From positions 682,001-746,000 of the forward strand of contig MCGT01000011.1 in assembly GCA_002104935.1 (NCBI GenBank): a DNA stretch of 64,000 nucleotides. Direction: 5' to 3'. The DNA is from Hesseltinella vesiculosa (lineage: Eukaryota > Mucoromycota > Mucoromycetes > Mucorales > Cunninghamellaceae). Numbering within the stretch: the first letter of the stretch is position 1; each line of letters begins with the position of its first letter. Positions 9,942 through 21,500 of the stretch are shown piece after piece. The translations under genes and the position numbers were made by a program. The notes under the pieces were generated by a model. The model was given only the letters and a program-made list of their open reading frames with translations. It did not search any database and was not told the DNA's origin.

Positions 9942-10843
9942 ATGCCGTGCTTTTCTTGCCATCATCCGCAAAAACAAGTTTTACTAAAAGGAACCATTTT
10001 AAAGACAAAAACAGAAACCGATATTTTAGCAGCTTTGGCGCGATGCACACCAAACCGCCCTCTCCATGTTGTGAAGAGACAGCAGCACGACGACTTTTGC
10101 TACGTGCACTTTCATAATGAAACGCATGCTGCAACATTCTATTTGTTTTATGCAAAACAACGACGCACAGTTTGTGAGCAGTTGCCCACCATCATCGTCA
10201 GACCAGCTCTCCTTCCCAACAAGCAGCCAGTTGCTTATGTAAGCCTTTTTTTACCTGGACTCTTTACTGAATGAACTAACGTGATCTTTTCTGGATAGGA
10301 CATGACAAACGTGCAAACCACACTCGATCGGAACTCTTTATGCGCTTGCCAAACCACACGAGCAACTTCCTCGAAGCAGCCAACCACACCAACCCCATCG
10401 ACCAATGAATGTCATGTTGGAGATGAAAATGACGTTGCTCTGGAAACACAACACCATGGCGAACCTGATATCCTTCCTACTGAACTATATGATGTTGATG
10501 AGAGTGAAACCACACGAGCAACTTCCTCGAAGCAGCCAACCACACCAACCCCATCGACCAATGAATGTCATGTTGGAGATGAAAATGACGTTGCTCTGGA
10601 AACACAACACCTTGGCGAACCTGGTATCCTTCCTACTGAACTATATGATGTTGATGAGAGTGAAACCCCACGTCCCAAGAACCCATCCCCCACATTGACA
10701 ATACTCAGCATGGATGGAGACTACAACTCAAACATGTTATAGCCGGCTTGAAGCGAGAGATTGATGAAAAAGACGACGAATTGCATCGAATGAAGAAAAA
10801 ACTCAAGCTTCTATGTGAAATTCTTGAAGATTCAGAAATGTGA
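9942..10843 (+). pseudogene. Array gene copy 2, frameshifted in exon 2
   Basis: Same gene as copy 1 with exon 1 at 9942-10238 and exon 2 from 10299. A C-tract in exon 2 (about 10687-10691) has five C instead of the six in the other copies. The frame shifts after KNPSP and stops at 10740-10742, so the C-terminal coiled coil is lost; the original stop would be at 10841-10843. Either this copy is damaged or the base call in the homopolymer is wrong. Confidence 0.55.
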
Positions 10844-11720
10844 AAATATTCAAATACCCATTTACCCCTTTTTTACCTCTCTTTTCTTGTTCCATCTTTT
10901 ACCCAAAAAAATAAATGGCAAATGCTCCTCCACAGTGCTTTTGGATGATGGGATTGATATGAAATTTTGTATGTGAGCACAAACGCATGAATGTTGACGG
11001 TGGTGAAGAACCAGGTCGGATGATGCAGGTCAGTGGAGGTCCCAAAAACTACTTGATACCAAATTGGCTGGGCAACCTTCATAGATTGACTTGATTTTTC
11101 ACTATCCATATACTGCATTAAAACCTGAACCCATGCAAAATTTAATCTTGATTCATTCATTCAAAACTGCAATAGAGTAATATCTTTTTTTGTAAAAAGC
11201 AAAGGGTCTCTCTGGCGACCTGGCCAAAAATCCTCCATTTTCATCAAAAATTTAAGCGTCCAATCTTTTGCATGTAACTGATACTTGATGAGGTGGGATG
11301 GAAGTCACAATAAAAAGCTTTGTATGGGACGTGGTACCAAGCTAGAACAGCCAGAAATCATGGCTGCCCAGCCATTTTGCAAGGAAGGCCCATCTTTTTT
11401 TTAGGTGAGCCTAGTTCTTCACCGTCTTATCCAAGTGCCGTATAATTTTAACTGTCAATATTTCCCATTAAGTACCAATTCCAAGTACAGTTTGGTGTGA
11501 ATCATATCATCTGCCATCCTTTCCCACTATGTACCAAAAACGCAACCATGTCGATGAAAAGCACTGGGGAAAAACGGGAATCACTGCCGCTTAGGCTTGA
11601 GGCTTTGGTCCCAAGAATTAACTAAGCCGTGCTTGGATTGGTTGAACCTTAAATCCTATCTGTAAAACAAAAAAAATTGTTTTTTTTCTTTCGTTCTTTT
11701 CTCTTTCTCTTTTTTCATCT

Positions 11721-11894
11721 CTCCTTCCTTCATGGAAGCATACTTGCCCTTCTTTCGTGGAAGCATACTTTTCCTTCCTTCGTGGAAGCATACTTTTCCT
11801 TCCTTCGTGGAAGCATACTTGTCCTTCCTTCGTGGAAGCATACTTTTCCTTCCTTCGTGGAAGCATACTTTTCCTTCCTTCGTGGAAGCATACT
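11721..11894. repeat. 25-bp minisatellite, unit 3
   Basis: Same seven-copy tract. The poly(T) run just upstream is one base shorter than in the other units. Confidence 0.93.
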
Positions 11895-12132
11895 GGGGAG
11901 ACTTTCTCCCTCTTTTTATTTTTTTTTATCAAAAATACAAATGAAAAAAAAAAAAAAAAAAACATGAGAATCGTGCCTACCATACTAGTTAAGGATTCTT
12001 GAAAGAAAGCCTTTCCTTTTAACATGTAAAAGCATGGTAGTTTTAAATTCCAATCAGGAGCAAGCTGTTTTTTAAAAATATAACTTCGATCAGTAGCAAA
12101 CTGATCTTTGCTTTCTTTTGCCTTTTTCAACC

Positions 12133-13035
12133 ATGCCGTGCTTTTCTTGCCATCATCCGCAAAAACAAGTTTTACTAAAAGGAACCATTTTAAAGACAAA
12201 AACAGAAACCGATATTTTAGCAGCTTTGGCGCGATGCACACCAAACCGCCCTCTCCATGTTGTGAAGAGACAGCAGCACGACGACTTTTGCTACGTGCAC
12301 TTTCATAATGAAACGCATGCTGCAACATTCTATTTGTTTTATGCAAAACAACGACGCACAGTTTGTGAGCAGTTGCCCACCATCATCGTCAGACCAGCTC
12401 TCCTTCCCAACAAGCAGCCAGTTGCTTATGTAAGCCTTTTTTTACCTGGACTCTTTACTGAATGAACTAACGTGATCTTTTCTGGATAGGACATGACAAA
12501 CGTGCAAACCACACTCGATCGGAACTCTTTATGCGCTTGCCAAACCACACGAGCAACTTCCTCGAAGCAGCCAACCACACCAACCCCATCGACCAATGAA
12601 TGTCATGTTGGAGATGAAAATGACGTTGCTCTGGAAACACAACACCATGGCGAACCTGATATCCTTCCTACTGAACTATATGATGTTGATGAGAGTGAAA
12701 CCACACGAGCAACTTCCTCGAAGCAGCCAACCACACCAACCCCATCGACCAATGAATGTCATGTTGGAGATGAAAATGACGTTGCTCTGGAAACACAACA
12801 CCTTGGCGAACCTGGTATCCTTCCTACTGAACTATATGATGTTGATGAGAGTGAAACCCCACGTCCCAAGAACCCATCCCCCCACATTGACAATACTCAG
12901 CATGGATGGAGACTACAACTCAAACATGTTATAGCCGGCTTGAAGCGAGAGATTGATGAAAAAGACGACGAATTGCATCGAATGAAGAAAAAACTCAAGC
13001 TTCTATGTGAAATTCTTGAAGATTCAGAAATGTGA
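12133..13035 (+). CDS. Array gene copy 3: RRM-like / coiled-coil protein
   Basis: Exons 12133-12429 and 12490-13035. The predicted 280-residue protein is identical to copy 1, including both 52-residue repeats and the C-terminal coiled coil. Function unknown. Confidence 0.55.
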
Positions 13036-13915
13036 AAATATTCAAATACCCATTTACCCCTTTTTTACCTCTCTTTTCTTGTTCCATCTTTTACCCAAAA
13101 AAATAAATGGCAAATGCTCCTCCACAGTGCTTTTGGATGATGGGATTGATATGAAATTTTGTATGTGAGCACAAACGCATGAATGTTGACGGTGGTGAAG
13201 AACCAGGTCGGATGATGCAGGTCAGTGGAGGTCCCAAAAACTACTTGATACCAAATTGGCTGGGCAACCTTCATAGATTGACTTGATTTTTTCACTATCC
13301 ATATACTGCATTAAAACCTGAACCCATGCAAAATTTAATCTTGATTCATTCATTCAAAACTGCAATAGAGTAATATCTTTTTTTGTAAAAAGCAAAGGGT
13401 CTCTCTGGCGACCTGGCCAAAAAATCCTCCATTTTCATCAAAAATTTAAGCGTCCAATCTTTTGCATGTAACTGATACTTGATGAGGTGGGATGGAAGTC
13501 ACAATAAAAAGCTTTGTATGGGACGTGGTACCAAGCTAGAACAGCCAGAAATCATGGCTGCCCAGCCATTTTGCAAGGAAGGCCCATCTTTTTTTAGGTG
13601 AGCCTAGTTCTTCACCGTCTTATCCAAGTGCCGTATAATTTTAACTGTCAATATTTCCCATTAAGTACCAATTCCAAGTACAGTTTGGTGTGAATCATAT
13701 CATCTGCCATCCTTTCCCACTATGTACCAAAAACGCAACCATGTCGATGAAAAGCACTGGGGAAAAACGGGAATCACTGCCGCTTAGGCTTGAGGCTTTG
13801 GTCCCAAGAATTAACTAAGCCGTGCTTGGATTGGTTGAACCTTAAATCCTATCTGTAAAACAAAAAAAATTGTTTTTTTTTCTTTCGTTCTTTTCTCTTT
13901 CTCTTTTTTCATCTC

Positions 13916-14089
13916 TCCTTCCTTCATGGAAGCATACTTGCCCTTCTTTCGTGGAAGCATACTTTTCCTTCCTTCGTGGAAGCATACTTTTCCTTCCTTC
14001 GTGGAAGCATACTTGTCCTTCCTTCGTGGAAGCATACTTTTCCTTCCTTCGTGGAAGCATACTTTTCCTTCCTTCGTGGAAGCATACTG
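13916..14089. repeat. 25-bp minisatellite, unit 4
   Basis: Same seven-copy tract as in units 1-3. Confidence 0.93.
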
Positions 14090-14327
14090 GGGAGACTTTC
14101 TCCCTCTTTTTATTTTTTTTTATCAAAAATACAAATGAAAAAAAAAAAAAAAAAAAACATGAGAATCGTGCCTACCATACTAGTTAAGGATTCTTGAAAG
14201 AAAGCCTTTCCTTTTAACATGTAAAAGCATGGTAGTTTTAAATTCCAATCAGGAGCAAGCTGTTTTTTAAAAATATAACTTCGATCAGTAGCAAACTGAT
14301 CTTTGCTTTCTTTTGCCTTTTTCAACC

Positions 14328-15230
14328 ATGCCGTGCTTTTCTTGCCATCATCCGCAAAAACAAGTTTTACTAAAAGGAACCATTTTAAAGACAAAAACAG
14401 AAACCGATATTTTAGCAGCTTTGGCGCGATGCACACCAAACCGCCCTCTCCATGTTGTGAAGAGACAGCAGCACGACGACTTTTGCTACGTGCACTTTCA
14501 TAATGAAACGCATGCTGCAACATTCTATTTGTTTTATGCAAAACAACGACGCACAGTTTGTGAGCAGTTGCCCACCATCATCGTCAGACCAGCTCTCCTT
14601 CCCAACAAGCAGCCAGTTGCTTATGTAAGCCTTTTTTTACCTGGACTCTTTACTGAATGAACTAACGTGATCTTTTCTGGATAGGACATGACAAACGTGC
14701 AAACCACACTCGATCGGAACTCTTTATGCGCTTGCCAAACCACACGAGCAACTTCCTCGAAGCAGCCAACCACACCAACCCCATCGACCAATGAATGTCA
14801 TGTTGGAGATGAAAATGACGTTGCTCTGGAAACACAACACCATGGCGAACCTGATATCCTTCCTACTGAACTATATGATGTTGATGAGAGTGAAACCACA
14901 CGAGCAACTTCCTCGAAGCAGCCAACCACACCAACCCCATCGACCAATGAATGTCATGTTGGAGATGAAAATGACGTTGCTCTGGAAACACAACACCTTG
15001 GCGAACCTGGTATCCTTCCTACTGAACTATATGATGTTGATGAGAGTGAAACCCCACGTCCCAAGAACCCATCCCCCCACATTGACAATACTCAGCATGG
15101 ATGGAGACTACAACTCAAACATGTTATAGCCGGCTTGAAGCGAGAGATTGATGAAAAAGACGACGAATTGCATCGAATGAAGAAAAAACTCAAGCTTCTA
15201 TGTGAAATTCTTGAAGATTCAGAAATGTGA
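14328..15230 (+). CDS. Array gene copy 4: RRM-like / coiled-coil protein
   Basis: Exons 14328-14624 and 14685-15230. The predicted protein is identical to copies 1 and 3. It is the last copy; the partial fifth unit stops before the minisatellite, so it has no gene. Confidence 0.55.
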
Positions 15231-16410
15231 AAATATTCAAATACCCATTTACCCCTTTTTTACCTCTCTTTTCTTGTTCCATCTTTTACCCAAAAAAATA
15301 AATGGCAAATGCTCCTCCACAGTGCTTTTGGATGATGGGATTGATATGAAATTTTGTATGTGAGCACAAACGCATGAATGTTGACGGTGGTGAAGAACCA
15401 GGTCGGATGATGCAGGTCAGTGGAGGTCCCAAAAACTACTTGATACCAAATTGGCTGGGCAACCTTCATAGATTGACTTGATTTTTTCACTATCCATATA
15501 CTGCATTAAAACCTGAACCCATGCAAAATTTAATCTTGATTCATTCATTCAAAACTGCAATAGAGTAATATCTTTTTTTGTAAAAAGCAAAGGGTCTCTC
15601 TGGCGACCTGGCCAAAAAATCCTCCATTTTCATCAAAAATTTAAGCGTCCAATCTTTTGCATGTAACTGATACTTGATGAGGTGGGATGGAAGTCACAAT
15701 AAAAAGCTTTGTATGGGACGTGGTACCAAGCTAGAACAGCCAGAAATCATGGCTGCCCAGCCATTTTGCAAGGAAGGCCCATCTTTTTTTAGGTGAGCCT
15801 AGTTCTTCACCGTCTTATCCAAGTGCCGTATAATTTTAACTGTCAATATTTCCCATTAAGTACCAATTCCAAGTACAGTTTGGTGTGAATCATATCATCT
15901 GCCATCCTTTCCCACTATGTACCAAAAACGCAACGGCTGGAGCTGGCCACCCTCCCAGCACACGCTGCGCTTGACCAGAATTGAATCCCAGCCGCAGTAA
16001 ACTGGTCAACCAGTAACCCATGGTGGGTAAGCCTAGGCGCACTTTTTTTCTTTTGTTTGTTTGTTTTTTCAATGAAAAACTTGGAATCTCTGTTGACAAC
16101 CGCTAAATGGCCTAGTCTAAAATGCAATGAGGATGCTTGGTGCAAGGTAATCTATTATTGGCATACTTGTTGTATGCTAATCCTCGGAAAAGAGTACAAA
16201 AAAAGAGCAGCAACTCACTCTTTTTATCTCTTTTGTTTGTTTACATCAAGAAGTTATCGTCTGGGCCCTGATGGACAATGTTACGTTATGAATGTGTTGT
16301 TGCCTGATATCAAGTAAGTCTGACGCATGAAAAAAGAAGCAAGGCTTACATAGTTTTTTTCAACTTCTTTTCAAAAGGCTACCGTGATGTCTCGAGTCCA
16401 CATGCATGTT

Positions 16411-16531
16411 GCAGGCTGCCCTAGCAAGGAACTTGCCTTCTGGTGGCGCGCCCGTACATGACGGATCAATAGATCTCTGATTGTGCCCGTGTTGGCCATA
16501 GGAAACTATTTACGGATAGTTTGCAGCCTGC
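16411..16531. repeat. 121-bp element with 9-bp inverted ends, copy 1
   Basis: Starts with GCAGGCTGC and ends with its exact inverse, GCAGCCTGC. An apparently identical copy follows at 16600-16720, so the direct-repeat period is 189 bp. The inside contains ctagcaaggaacttgcc and a ggcgcgcccg GC-rich core. It could be a miniature inverted-repeat element or simply part of a local duplication; no target-site duplication is clear. Confidence 0.6.
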
Positions 16532-16599
16532 CTGGTGCTGGTGGTCTTGGTGCTGGTGGTCTCTCCTCTTGGCTCTGCCTTTGTTGGCGTGGTGATGTC

Positions 16600-16720
16600 G
16601 CAGGCTGCCCTAGCAAGGAACTTGCCTTCTGGTGGCGCGCCCGTACATGACGGATCAATAGATCTCTGATTGTGCCCGTGTTGGCCATAGGAAACTATTT
16701 ACGGATAGTTTGCAGCCTGC
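16600..16720. repeat. 121-bp element, copy 2
   Basis: Second copy of the element at 16411-16531, again bounded by GCAGGCTGC and GCAGCCTGC. It is followed at once by the 16-bp minisatellite. Confidence 0.6.
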
Positions 16721-16915
16721 TTGGTGCTGGTGATGCCTTGGTGTGGTAGTGCCTTGGTGTGGCGGAGCCTTGGTGTGGCGGAGCCTTGGTGTGGTGGTGC
16801 TGTGATATGATGGTGCCTTGATATGATGGTGCCTTGGTGTGGTGGTGCCTTGGTGTGGCGGTGCCTTGTTATGAAGGTGCCTTGTTATGAAGGTGCCTTG
16901 GTGTGGTTGTCTCTT
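16721..16915. repeat. 16-bp minisatellite, about 11 copies
   Basis: Imperfect repeats of gtgccttggtgtggtg with two variant classes (…gatatgatg and …gttatgaag). The tract is G/T-rich on the plus strand. Because 16 is not a multiple of 3, minus-strand translation gives a 16-residue HQGTTTPRH-type repeat in an open frame; this is taken as a by-product. Confidence 0.85.
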
Positions 16916-18054
16916 TGCGTCATCCTGCATCGCTAAGGATGGCGGGTGGTGGTGGGCCTTCCTCTCTCCTCTTGGAGTCTGTTGATTGGTGTGCCAGTCC
17001 TTTTCATTGGCACACTTTTTTTTTATTCACAATAAAAGATGTTTACTTGCATCTCGTTCTTTACTGAATTTTATGACCGAAAAAATAAGCACATTTAACT
17101 ACCCAACGCTTTAGAATGAATGGATCAATGTCAAAATTTTCACGGATGCAGAGTAATCATATCATTCTATGCTGGTTCAACGTGGCCGACGCTGTAGGCA
17201 CTGGGCTACTGCCAGCCTTTGCCAACCTTGCCCGCCCACCTGCCCGATACTGATTCCCTCATATCACCTTCAATATTGCTCCTTTTTTCATGCGCTTTGG
17301 TTCTATGGATAGCTGTGAAGGTTAGCTTTCTAACGGTGCCATTGGAAGAGCGGAAAAAATGATATTGGGATTTTTCCGGGCCAAGAGAAGAGACACTCTC
17401 TGGAAAAAAAGAAAAAAAAAAAAAAAAAAAGAGGAAATTGTTAGAGGTTGGGCTTGGACGCAGCTTACGGCAGGCAAGTTTGGGCAGGAGAAAACTTGGT
17501 CTAGCTCTGGAGGAAGTGATCGAGGTGGGTTGTGATTTTTAACACTGGTCAATTCTCACCAAGGGAGATCAGCCTGAGCAGTTTGGAGGTGGAGATCAGG
17601 CTGCGTTTCTTTGGCTGAAAAAAGGCATGAAACTATGAATAAATGAAAGTTATGAACTTCTGCTCCCTTGCATCACCTTTTGCACAGTCTTGCCGTGCTT
17701 TCGCTTTTTTTTTTTTGAGCTGCTAAATCAGAACGTATCAAGTTGGCTGGGCTGCTTCGCAAATGCTGGCCAAATGCACAAAAAAAAAAAAAATCCCACC
17801 TGATTGTTTGCTTGCCAAAGATGTTATTTCAGGTTGGTTAATCCCAAGTTACTCATCTAGCCTCCTTAAGGACCATGGTATAGTGTGTTCTTAATTGCTT
17901 CTGCAAGTAAATGCTGTTCTTTTCGGTGGAGGGCGTTGCTTGTCCTTGCGCACAAGCAGGACAGACAGACTCAGCTTACAGTATACAGAACATCTCCATG
18001 CCTAATCATTTCAGAGAATTGATTAACAATACGCGACGAAACTGGTCTTGGCGG

Positions 18055-18215
18055 AATCATGCCATCGCCTGGTGACCCTTACTACATCAACCTATGACTT
18101 CCATCACGCCCAGATTTCTTTTGCCGCCTCCCGGAGCCCATGCCATGTTGCCTTGATGACATGACAATCACGTTGAAGCAAGCAAGTAAGAATTTTGGCG
18201 TCTTCATGTCTCGTG
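18055..18215 (+). pseudogene. Decayed fragment of the F-box gene
   Basis: About 160 bp aligning colinearly, without frameshift, to bases 5915-6075 of the F-box gene. It begins atgccatcgcctggtgaccc where the parent has atgccttcgcctggtgaccc. Translated, it matches parent residues about 310-365 (MPSPGDPYYINL, then PEPMP, then TITLKQAS). The first Cys of the parent CLPC pair is now a TGA stop and the second is Ser. There is no F-box or start, so this is a relic. Confidence 0.85.
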
Positions 18216-18561
18216 AACTCGATGAAAGCGCTGTCCTCATCCTCTGTTGCTCGTCACAAACTTTTTTTTTTTCAGCATTACATGTCATTGCCCTACTCAT
18301 AGCCCTGCTCTTTGTCCTGCTCATGGTCGCCTGCTTTCTCTTTCCTAACCCATCGACTGTCAAGCCAGTGTATTTTTTCTACATTTCTTTTGAGGAATAT
18401 GTGTATTGTAAAGATAATAAAGTAACAAATTTTTTACGGCAAGTGTAAATAGAAATTAAGAGGTGTAGAATGATAAAAGAGCGGATGAAATGAACTAGAA
18501 TGGAATTTTTTTTTTTGGAGAGCGAAGAGAAGAGAAAGGGGGGATGCCTAGGAATACTGGT

Positions 18562-21500
18562 TTAATCTTCGGGAAGGAAGATGCGTTCGACGAACTGCTC
18601 ATAAGACCATGTGGCGACCTTGTGACGTTGGGTGATGGTCTTGACGTCGCGGGCACGCTGGGATATGATGGAAGGGGTGTTGGTATGGACACAGGCCCGG
18701 CAAGCAGCGATGGCGGTGGCTCGGACCATGGGTCCCAAGGTGGCATGCGAGACCGTCATTTGGTTGAATAGTGGGCCAAACATGGGTATTTTGGGATCGC
18801 GATGCAAGTGGATCGAATAAAGACCGTCAGGTAGAGGGGTCACCACAATCTGAGCATTACCAAAGTCACCACCAATCGTGCCCACATGATAATCTCGGTT
18901 GTGCTCGTTCCAGACAATGTGAACATGATCGTTGCCAATATGCCGTTTCTACGCGAAAGTGTGCCAAGAAAAAAAAAAAAACGCATGAGATGCCACCAGC
19001 CCTCGTTTCCTTCCTTACCTTTTTCAGTTGTTTGGGATCATTGACATCGGTAGGCATTTTGGTCACATCATGGAAGATGATTTCGACAGTCGACGAGCAA
19101 AAGTACGTAGCCTTGTTCCCATTCGTCAGGTTGCGTTCCAGACCACCTAGGTAGCCGGTGTGCTTAGCGATGTCGATTTCCCAGCCGAGGCTCTTCACAA
19201 AGGCGTCGTAGGCAGCACTACCACTGTTGTTGTGCAGGATACTCTGCTCATCTTCTTGGTCTGCGCCGACATACATTAAGCCAATCTTCATGGTTTCATG
19301 CCTTCAGTAAGGGAAAAAAAGAGGGTGAGAAGGCAATTCCGCTGGTGATACCCAAGCTGGGTGCATGATGGCCAAAGCTTACCCAGGTTTACGATCCAGC
19401 CCACGCAGGTCTCTAAACAAGGCTGAGGTTTTGTTGAGCATCTGGAATGAACCGTCCTTGAGTTGACTATAACTAAGCAATCCCAGGTGGCTGATCAGGA
19501 GTCGTGACTGTTGGAAAGGAACATTGGTCTTTTCAGGGTCCCGCGGCAGGGCGGGGCAAAAGTCTTTTTGGGCCGAGAAGTTGGTTGAGAGCAGAGACGA
19601 GGTGGGTGCAGGGGTCTGGCTGCTTCGTCGTTGGACAGCATTGAGCTTGGCATACCACACTCGTCTAAGGTAAAAAAAAAAAGAGTCAGCTTCAAACATG
19701 GCAACCGCACAAGCAGGTGAGGACTTACGGATCAGACTCTCTCTGTTGATGGTTATCACATTCACTGGTCAAAAAGTCGTTGAGCTGCTCGCTCAGGCGC
19801 CCAAGCATGCCGACCTGCAAGGATGATAATGTTGACGGGGAGGTCATGGACACATTGCTGGAACTCATGCAGTCTGGATGGTCTTCACCAATGCTATAAA
19901 ATAAAGGGTTGGTATGCTGCAGTCGTTGGCTAGCGCTCGGTCACTTACTCTTGTAACAAGCTACTCAACGTATCAGGAGATGAAGTCAAGCTGCTATTGG
20001 CCAATTTTTGGTGCAAGAAATAAAAAAAAAGTCAGTGTCTTCATCATTTCCAGAAGAGAATCACAAGCTTACGAATGAGAGCTCTGGTCCCGTTTCTTGA
20101 CAAGGAGGCCGGGGCGTAATGTAAAGCCTTGCTCACGTTCCAACAGATGGTCCTCGGCGGCTTCGAATTTGGCGCCATCGTCCAAAGGTGAAAAGGTGAG
20201 AGGTGAGTCGCAGAATGGTGGCTCTAGATGGGCATCCCAGGCATAGCGGCCGGTTAAGTCGCGAATGACAATGCGTGTTTCGGCGGGTTTGGTGTCGGTA
20301 GGGGGCAGTTCGACAAAGGCAATGATGGTGGTATCGTTGAAGGAGAAATATTGGAAATGGCGGTATTCAATGTCATTCTTGTCGTCCGTAGAGGATGACA
20401 AGCCGGGCCCAACAATGGTGCTACACGCCGTTGCGGGCCCATATGGCGGAGGGAAATTGTTAAAGTGATGTAGCAAGTGCAGCAACACGGCCTCCGCAGC
20501 ATCCTAGTTTTCATAAGAAGTAGACGCGTCAGTGTCTGGGGGAAAGCTCCTCTTCTTTATAACTGCCTTACGTTGACACAGCTTTGGTCAGCCTGGTTGA
20601 CTTCTGAGCTGTCAGTTGGTGTTGGGTCCTGCATGACTTGGGGTCGTTTTTCAGTCAGCAAGAACTTGAATGGCACCTCTTTTTTCTTGGCCCGGCTGGA
20701 TTTGCGAATCAATGGAGGATGAGGTAGCATTTTCTCGGCACGGCCGCCCTGAAAGAGAAAAAGAGACGTGGAGAGAGATGGAGTGGGTGAAGTGAGTTTC
20801 TGCTATGGGTAGCACAATGAATGTGGTTGCTTACGGCAGAAAAGTGCATAGCCTCGTCAATGACATCAAACACGAGCTGGCACAGCTCAGTGTCGGTGAG
20901 GATTTCAGGCTCAATGATCATTAGCCACTCCAAAATACAGGTGAACAACTTGGCAATGATAATTCCTAGAGGAAGTACGAGTCAGCGGTGTCTGTGTCCT
21001 CTCATCCTAAGGATGCTCATCCTTTACCTCGGCCACTTCGCACATTGCTCTTGTAAAACTTCAGCTGTACATTCAGTGCATCGATGATTCTGGTGAGTAC
21101 TTCTTGGATGATGTCCTTGTAGGAAAAATAAAAAAAAAAGAGGTTGGTCTGTCTGCTAAAGCACTGCTGCCCAATCACCCATCCACCCGCACTTACGCCT
21201 TCAGGATCTAAGGTTCGGTTGTAGATTTGTGATATTAGGACCAAGCAGTCCACCACCGCATTGATCACCGAGATATTGCACCAATACAAATGACTGACCA
21301 AGACGGTAATACATTCTTGAATCAAGGATCGTTGGGGACTACAAGAGAGTTGTGAGAAACGTGTGCGTGTTCTTTGAGCGATAAAAAAATGCCCTGGTGA
21401 CTTACGTTTTGGTGGCCAAGAGTTCATCCATGATCAAAGAACACGTCGCCCCAAGCAGCATACAATGGACTTCTGTTTCCTCTTCACAGAGGGTTGTTGC

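Larger units (their letters stand above)
6646..15934. repeat. Tandem array of 2.19-kb gene-bearing units (4 full + 1 partial)
   Basis: Direct head-to-tail repeat anchored on ggaggtcccaaaaactac at 6646, 8841, 11035, 13227 and 15422, giving units of 2195, 2194, 2192 and 2195 bp and a 513-bp partial fifth that ends at about 15934 (…caaaaacgcaac), after which sequence becomes unique. Units are almost identical; differences seen are chiefly one-base changes in homopolymer length plus two substitutions at the left edge of unit 1 (near 6720). Each unit contains, in order, a non-coding part with about 90 bp of a dispersed-repeat edge, a 7-copy 25-bp minisatellite, a two-exon gene and its 3' region. 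Near identity implies very recent amplification or strong gene conversion. Confidence 0.97.
15935..18561. other. Repeat-rich region downstream of the array
   Basis: 2.6 kb with no intact gene. From left to right: unique sequence with a short open stretch (16057-16317) that carries splice-like signals but no consistent phase; two copies of a 121-bp element; a 16-bp minisatellite; A/T-rich spacer with a weak dispersed-repeat match near 17110; a segment shared with the F-box 3' region (17520-17625); and a decayed F-box fragment (18055-18215). The last 110 bases are the 3' flank of the RalGAP-like gene. Confidence 0.6.

Noticed and set aside
9457..10155. 232-codon minus-strand frame through array unit 2 (and a 242-codon one at 11618-12346)
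   Set aside because: It is mostly the antisense of the array gene's first exon plus the 25-bp minisatellite, which is open in nearly all frames, joined through poly(T)/poly(A). It is broken by one-base homopolymer changes in units 1 and 4.
6646..15934. Array as rDNA or 5S rRNA cluster
   Set aside because: No rRNA-like sequence; units carry a spliced protein-coding gene instead.
15955..16030. tRNA-like wording (ttgaatccca near gtggtgggtaagc) after the array
   Set aside because: Could not be folded by eye into acceptor, D, anticodon and T arms; no convincing tRNA or tRNA-derived element.
16655..16930. Minus-strand 91-codon frame with His/Thr/Pro repeats
   Set aside because: It is the translation of the 16-bp minisatellite (16-residue period) without start context or conservation.
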